From Chrysochromulina tobinii (taxonomy: Eukaryota > Haptophyta > Prymnesiales > Chrysochromulinaceae), in the NCBI GenBank assembly GCA_001275005.1, contig JWZX01000069.1, positions 1 through 11,363 of the forward strand: a stretch of 11,363 bases of DNA, given 5' to 3'. Positions within the stretch are counted from its first letter, which is position 1. Each line of letters begins with the position of its first letter. The position numbers and the translations under genes were made by a program. The notes under the pieces were generated by a model. It was not told the origin of the DNA and ran no database searches. It saw nothing but the letters and a program-made list of their open reading frames with translations. Positions 6,957 to 11,363 of this stretch are shown here, piece after piece.

Positions 6957-8303
6957 ATGGACCTCATGAACATGATGGATGAGTTCATGAACGTCAGCAT
7001 GGGCACATCTCGCTATGCTTCAACTCCTTGGCTAAAGCTACGTTTGGCACTGCTCGAGATGAACGACACACAATCCCGTGCAGATGATGCTTCGCGCATT
7101 TCCCATTCCTCAATCTTTGCTATCGCTGTTGCAGCTGCAGCAAAGCGAGCCGCAATACCCATGAATTTGCCTTATCATCAGACGACACAGGAGCACCTTT
7201 TTGCGCAGCTTCGTGCAACGGTGTGGTCGAATGATCGTAGTCGCATCATGGTCGATTTGGGAAGTCACGCTGGCCACGGCCGCCATCACAATTTATCGGA
7301 TGCGATGATTTGGCTGCATTTCTTTAATCACAGCGGGCGTGTATTCGCGGTGGATGCTTTCGAGGACTTCGCCCTTGATTTGCAGCAGCGGTTCGACATG
7401 GTGCCACCCTACAGCAGCTCATCGCCAGCCGTGCGAAAGGAGTCGATCGTGGCTTCGCTCGCAGCAGTCGACAACACGAGCCGGGATATGTTCTGGCAGC
7501 TGAAACATCATGTCACGTGCTGCGCGGGCAACCATACTGTGCGGGCCTGGTGTGCATGGCCCACAAAAATGATCAATATTGATCATCTTTGTGGGATCAC
7601 AATGCGGCGTATGTCGCTGCCATTCACAGGCCAATCACGCCCGCTGCCGCCCTCCTCGTATCCACACGAATTCTATGAACGAGCGCGACTCGGACGGTAC
7701 ACCGGCAAAGAGTGGCCCCCTTATCGCGTACGGACGCTGCGCGTCGACACGATCTGGCGCGAGCATCTCCACGGTGCTCGTCTTGATTTCGTCAAGATCG
7801 ACGTGGACACGAGCTGGAAGGACATCGGCCTCGAAGGGATGTTTACGAATCGCGCCTTCTCGATGCTCGTGATCGAGCTGGACGCCTCGTGGGGCGGCCG
7901 GCTCTATTGGGGCGTGGGCCATGCGGATCAGCTCGCGTGGCTCGCAGCTCGCCATGGATACGACACGTACCTCAAGGTGCCGTGTCGCCGCCGGGGCGAG
8001 CTGGGCAGAAAGTTGCACCGCCGCTACGGGGCAAGCAACGATGAGCGCCTCGATGAGCGCAGCGATGTTGACGCCTACAAGTTTTTGCAGCCAGATCTCA
8101 GTACCTGGTATCACAGGCTTCACGCAAACTCCGAGCGTCCGTTTATTCCCTCGGGCGTCACGCAAGCATCCCTCGGTTCAGTTCAGGATCTTCTGATTCT
8201 CGATGCATCCTTATCATGGGATAGGCTGTTGGCAGCCGCGCGAGAAGACTGTGTGGGGATTCCACCTTCTCCAGACGGGGTGCGCACACAGAGATCACCC
8301 TAA
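6957..8303 (+). CDS. FkbM-like SAM-dependent methyltransferase
   Basis: A 448-residue protein. The ATG at 6957 is the first after an in-frame TGA (6942-6944). The FkbM-type methyltransferase fold is supported by the SAM-binding motif IMVDLGSHAGHG (97-108) and the following acidic strand end RVFAVDAFED (128-137). The downstream FkbM hallmark LDFVKIDVDTSWKDIGLEGM (276-295) and VIELDASWGG (305-314) also fit. FkbM-family enzymes O-methylate sugars or other hydroxyls, often on glycans and secondary metabolites. Between about 147 and 255 lies an insert longer than in compact FkbM proteins; it includes residues encoded by a palindrome (7560-7595). The last 130 residues are not recognised. The first third is less GC-rich than the C-terminal part. 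No clear signal peptide is present, although a hydrophobic Ala-rich stretch lies at about 52-66. Confidence 0.75.
   Translation: MDLMNMMDEFMNVSMGTSRYASTPWLKLRLALLEMNDTQSRADDASRISHSSIFAIAVAAAAKRAAIPMNLPYHQTTQEHLFAQLRATVWSNDRSRIMVDLGSHAGHGRHHNLSDAMIWLHFFNHSGRVFAVDAFEDFALDLQQRFDMVPPYSSSSPAVRKESIVASLAAVDNTSRDMFWQLKHHVTCCAGNHTVRAWCAWPTKMINIDHLCGITMRRMSLPFTGQSRPLPPSSYPHEFYERARLGRYTGKEWPPYRVRTLRVDTIWREHLHGARLDFVKIDVDTSWKDIGLEGMFTNRAFSMLVIELDASWGGRLYWGVGHADQLAWLAARHGYDTYLKVPCRRRGELGRKLHRRYGASNDERLDERSDVDAYKFLQPDLSTWYHRLHANSERPFIPSGVTQASLGSVQDLLILDASLSWDRLLAAAREDCVGIPPSPDGVRTQRSP
7560..7595. repeat. 36-bp near-perfect palindrome inside the FkbM-like gene
   Basis: Arms 7560-7577 and 7578-7595 are reverse complements with no loop, matching at 17 of 18 pairs (the only mismatch is A7568 against C7587). 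The inner 18 bp (7569-7586, ATGATCAATATTGATCAT) are a perfect palindrome. Because of the symmetry, both strands encode almost the same peptide (PTKMINIDH). The flanking bases are not symmetric, so the palindrome ends sharply. Confidence 0.95.
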
Positions 8304-8632
8304 CGCTGGGCTAGGGGAGGAGGGGACACCGCACAGGGGAGGTTGCTTTGAGAACCTGGTCGATCCAAGTACGAGTTGTCGAATACCAAACCGAACCGGG
8401 AAATCGTTTTCAGAACCCTCGTCCGTTCAAAAGACACGCCAGCACCTTCGCACGCGAGGCCCGGCCACACGCACCATGACACGCACACACACACAATCAT
8501 GTACTCGACTCGTCCTCTTGTGTAACGAATGACACGGATCCAGCACGCAACTCAGATTACGTTTTCGTTCGAAGGGCGCCCCGTCTTGGCCAGACACTGC
8601 GCACGGGCGAGCGGCGCATACAAAACATGGGT
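8304..8632. other. Convergent spacer, no gene seen
   Basis: These 329 bp separate the 3' ends of the FkbM-like gene (+) and the multidomain gene (-). I see no coding or RNA gene. There is a purine-rich G stretch near 8307-8345 and a short CA-dinucleotide run near 8481-8495. The region presumably holds both 3' UTRs. Confidence 0.5.
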
Positions 8633-8666
8633 TCAACAGTGCATTGCTCGCGACACAGTTCGCGCG

Positions 8667-8720
<54 letters not shown>

Positions 8721-11363
8721 TCATCTTCGTCGTCGTCGTCGTCGCCGTCGTCTTCGTCGTCCCCTCCTGTCGACGATGCCCTGACCAGGTCCGTGCCACC
8801 GAGGGCCGCTGTGCGGTAGGAATTCGTCCCCCCCGTCCTATCCCACTTGACCTTAATCCATCCATTCTCGTCGATCTTGAGGACAGTGCCGAGGCCGCCC
8901 ACCCCGCCGTCCTGGTCGCTCCATTGCCAGTCCGGACCACGCCTGACGCGATCGCCTGCAGTGAGGGGCCCACCACCGCTGCCACCACCGCTGCCACCAC
9001 CACCGCTCCGCCCGCCCACGGCCCTATCGAAGAGCTTCTCGAGCCCCGCCTCCTCCTCAAGCGCCGCGTCCCTGACGAGCCGCTTCTTCTTCAGCCGGCG
9101 TGCAGCGTCCTCCTCCTTCTCGCGCGGGTTGACGTACTCATCCTCCTCCGGCTCGTCCTCACTCGCGTCCGTTGCCATCGATGCGCTGCGCTGTGGCATC
9201 AGCGGCATCGCCTCCGCCTCCGCCGCCGCCGCCTCCGCCTCCGCCGCCTCGGCCTCAGCCGCTCCCGCCACTTCGAGAGAAAGCTCTTCCAGAGCCACGA
9301 GAAGTGCCTTGGACTGCTCCGTCTCGTGAGCACGCAGCAGCTCTACCGGCGATTCGGCCGCCTCGGACCGGTCGTATGGGTCCGCGCCTGCTTCGACGAG
9401 GACGCGCGCAACGGCCTCGTGCCCCTTGACGCACGCGACGTGCAGCGCCGTGTGCTTCTTGGACGCACTCGCCGTGTGCAGCTGGGCACCCGCCTCGAGA
9501 AGCAGCCTGCAGATCTTGGGCTGGTCCGCCGCCGCCGCCGCATGCAGCGCGGAGCATCCGCTGCTCGAGCCCACGCGCGAGGCTCGCGCCCCAGCGCCGA
9601 GCAGCGCACTCACCATCTCCTCATGCCCCACGAACGCGGCCATGTGGAGCAGCGTGTCGCCATAGGGCGGGCTCGACTCATCCACGTCCGCCAGCTGGTG
9701 GCTGCGAGGCTCGCGCTTGCGCCATCGCGCGCACAGCGCGATCTCGTGCGATCGGAGCGCCCCCAGCCGCTCGGCAACCTGCTCAGCGTCGCGCTCGTAG
9801 AGCGCCACCCAGAGGGGCGGAGCGAGGCGCGATTCGATCCTGGACAGCTGGGCGGTAACGCACGCGGCCACGGCGTTTGGCGTGAGGAAGGGCTTCGCCC
9901 TGTGCGCCTCACGCAAGAACAAACGGAGCGGCCCAGGCGCCGATGAAATCGCGTCACGGATGAGAAGAGACAGCAGCGCTGTGTGCTCCTTCTTTACCTC
10001 TTCAGCGTCGAGGACGCGCCCGTGCACCGTAATCGAGCGCACCTGAGACACGACCGCCTCATCCATGATCTGAAGCAGCTGCTCTTCGCGAACGGCCTCC
10101 TCCGTGAAGAAGCAAGCGAGACGCGACTGCAGCGCGAACGGACCGTCCTTGACCATCTCCTTGCTCTTCACCTCGCCCGTGCGCTCACCGTCGACATACG
10201 TGCACATCGTCCCGCTCACTGTGTCAACCGTCGCTGTGAGCGTGTGCCATTGGTTGTGGCGGATCGTCGGGCCGTTGCACGCCTCCTCCTCGCCGCCCTC
10301 AAAGACCATGTACTGGCCGCTCTCGTCCTCCTCAGACCCGAGCATGATCTCGGTCAGGCAAGGTTCGGAGGAATCGCCGCCCTCTGCCGCACCGACGGGC
10401 TTCACCTTGGGCGAGAGGTCGTCCCATCCCCCCGTGGCCAGGTAGCCACGTGGCAGCAGCGTCTCCGTCGGGTCGCTAAAGTAATTCGTCCACGCACCGG
10501 TGCCGCTGTGTGTGAAGCGCGCCTGCATCGTGAGCGTGTACAGGTTCACCCCCTTCGCCTGGTCGCCGCCGTTGCGCCGGATCGGTGGCTGAAGCACGAG
10601 GTAGCACGCGCCGCTCAGCGAAGCGCATGGCACCGTGCACAACCCTCGCTTGCCGACTTGTTGGAACTTCCACTTGCCCACGCCGCCGCCGCCGCTCAAA
10701 TGGCGGACCTCCATGCGCAACGGCGCGCCCTCCTGCGTCTCCGCCTTGCCACGAGTGAAGTCGTAGAAGATGCAGCTCGCCAGCCTCTTCGGGTTGGCCC
10801 AGCCGTCGTCGCGCGCCTGCTGGATCCATTCGAACTCGGCAGACATCATGCCGTCGTTGAGGCGTTGCTTCGCTTGCTCGTAGAGGCGACGCTCCCCCTC
10901 CTCGATCTCGGCCGTCGCGCGCTGACGCGCCGACTTGAGCGCCTCGTACTGCGCCGCGAGCTCCGCCTCACCACGTGGCACCACAGGGCCCGAGGCCTGT
11001 CGGGAGGGCATGAGCGGCATGCCGTGGACCTTAGTCGGCTTGGAAGGCCTGAGCACCGGGGCCTTGGTGGAGGCCTTGGAGCCATGCTCGGAGGAGTCCG
11101 CGCGGCTCGGCTCGCCGTCCGTGTCCACGATCTCAAAGGGCTCCTCTGCCGGCTGCCCAGGCTGCCCCTCGACCTCCTCCTCGGCCTTGGGGTAGAGCAC
11201 TTCGTAGAATTGCTCGTACAAGATGCGCCCCTCGGCCGAGATGGCGCTCACAAACTCGACCACGTCTTGCGGCGACGCCTTGATGCATAGGTAGTCGAGC
11301 GCCCCCCACACTTCGCTAAAGGAGAGAGAGCCGTCGTCGTTCGCGTCGAACTTGTTGAATGCG
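8633..11363 (-). CDS. Multidomain EF-hand / ConA-like / ankyrin / MIB-HERC2 protein (N-terminus off the right edge)
   Basis: A partial gene: 909 residues are visible and the frame is open at the right edge, so the start lies outside. Fragment numbering begins at 11362. A canonical EF-hand loop DANDDGSLSFSE is at 6-17 (11312-11347). An acidic/Pro linker and a helical, charged segment follow (about 130-170). A concanavalin A/LamG-like jelly-roll lies at about 195-455, with the marker NQWHTLTATVDTVSGTM. Three to four ankyrin repeats span about 567-690 (GDTLLHMAAFVGHEEMVSALL; CSALHAAAAADQPKICRLLLEAGA; HTALHVACVKGHEAVARVLVEAGAD). An Ala/Glu repeat and a charged region come next, then a Gly/Ser linker. 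A MIB/HERC2 domain is at about 803-860 (GDRVRRGPDWQWSDQDGG ... VKWDRTGGTNSYR). The end is an Asp-rich tail. MIB/HERC2 domains bind partners in ubiquitin ligases, but no RING or HECT domain is visible here, so a Ca2+-responsive scaffold or adaptor is more likely than an enzyme. The stop is TGA at 8633-8635. Confidence 0.85.
8668..8711. repeat. (CGT)14 microsatellite coding a poly-Asp tract
   Basis: Fourteen uninterrupted CGT units (8668-8709, plus CG). On the minus strand they read GAC and encode 14 consecutive Asp residues close to the C-terminus of the multidomain protein. Imperfect Asp/Glu/Gly codon repeats continue to about 8761, giving a roughly 30-residue acidic tail. The pure tract is a likely site of length variation between strains. 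Confidence 0.95.

Noticed and set aside
8627-9946. Long plus-strand frame opposite the multidomain gene, beginning with a poly-Val run
   Set aside because: It is the antisense shadow of the ankyrin/MIB-HERC2 coding strand; the Val run is the reverse of the GAC repeat and no domain is recognisable.
9983-11290. Second long plus-strand frame opposite the ConA-like region
   Set aside because: Antisense shadow in high-GC DNA; the protein is Leu/Arg/Ala-rich without any domain, while the minus strand has clear homology motifs.

Overview
The window reads as nuclear DNA of a GC-rich unicellular eukaryote, most likely a marine alga. A haptophyte-type genome is my best guess, but this is inference from style and not from a marker gene. 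The evidence is eukaryotic-type domain architectures (a voltage-gated channel with a C2 domain, EF-hand + ankyrin + MIB/HERC2 modules, a Golgi-type Stealth phosphotransferase with an N-terminal membrane anchor), long low-complexity Pro, Ala, Gly and Asp tracts, trinucleotide microsatellites, no Shine-Dalgarno-type signals, and genes on both strands with 160-330 bp gaps. All five genes are read without introns, which is notable for a eukaryote. No rRNA, tRNA, CRISPR array or mobile-element gene was seen.

Layout: (1) 1-319, 5' flank with a short direct repeat. (2) 320-1999 (+), Stealth-family sugar-1-phosphate transferase, all four conserved regions visible, split by a Pro-rich insert built on a 36/33-bp DNA repeat. 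(3) 2000-2228, spacer carrying a 32-bp tandem duplication. (4) 2229-5570 (+), a large six-transmembrane cation channel of the KCNH/HCN/CNG superfamily with a Ca2+-type C2 domain in front of S1, a textbook S4 sensor, an aberrant pore signature (TSLGPG) and a CNBD-like domain lacking the usual phosphate-binding signature. (5) 5571-5736, convergent spacer. (6) 5737-6702 (-), class I SAM methyltransferase. (7) 6703-6956, divergent, AT-richer promoter region. (8) 6957-8303 (+), FkbM-like methyltransferase containing a near-perfect 36-bp palindrome. (9) 8304-8632, convergent spacer. (10) 8633 to the right edge (-), N-terminally cut multidomain protein: EF-hand, concanavalin A-like domain, ankyrin repeats, MIB/HERC2 domain and a poly-Asp tail.

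How the genes could relate: the Stealth transferase and the two divergently arranged methyltransferases could all act on surface or secreted glycans (sugar-1-phosphate transfer, methylation), while the C2-channel and the EF-hand protein both carry Ca2+-binding modules. Eukaryotic neighbours need not be functionally linked, so this is a suggestion only. The most unusual item is the C2-fused channel with the changed selectivity filter.
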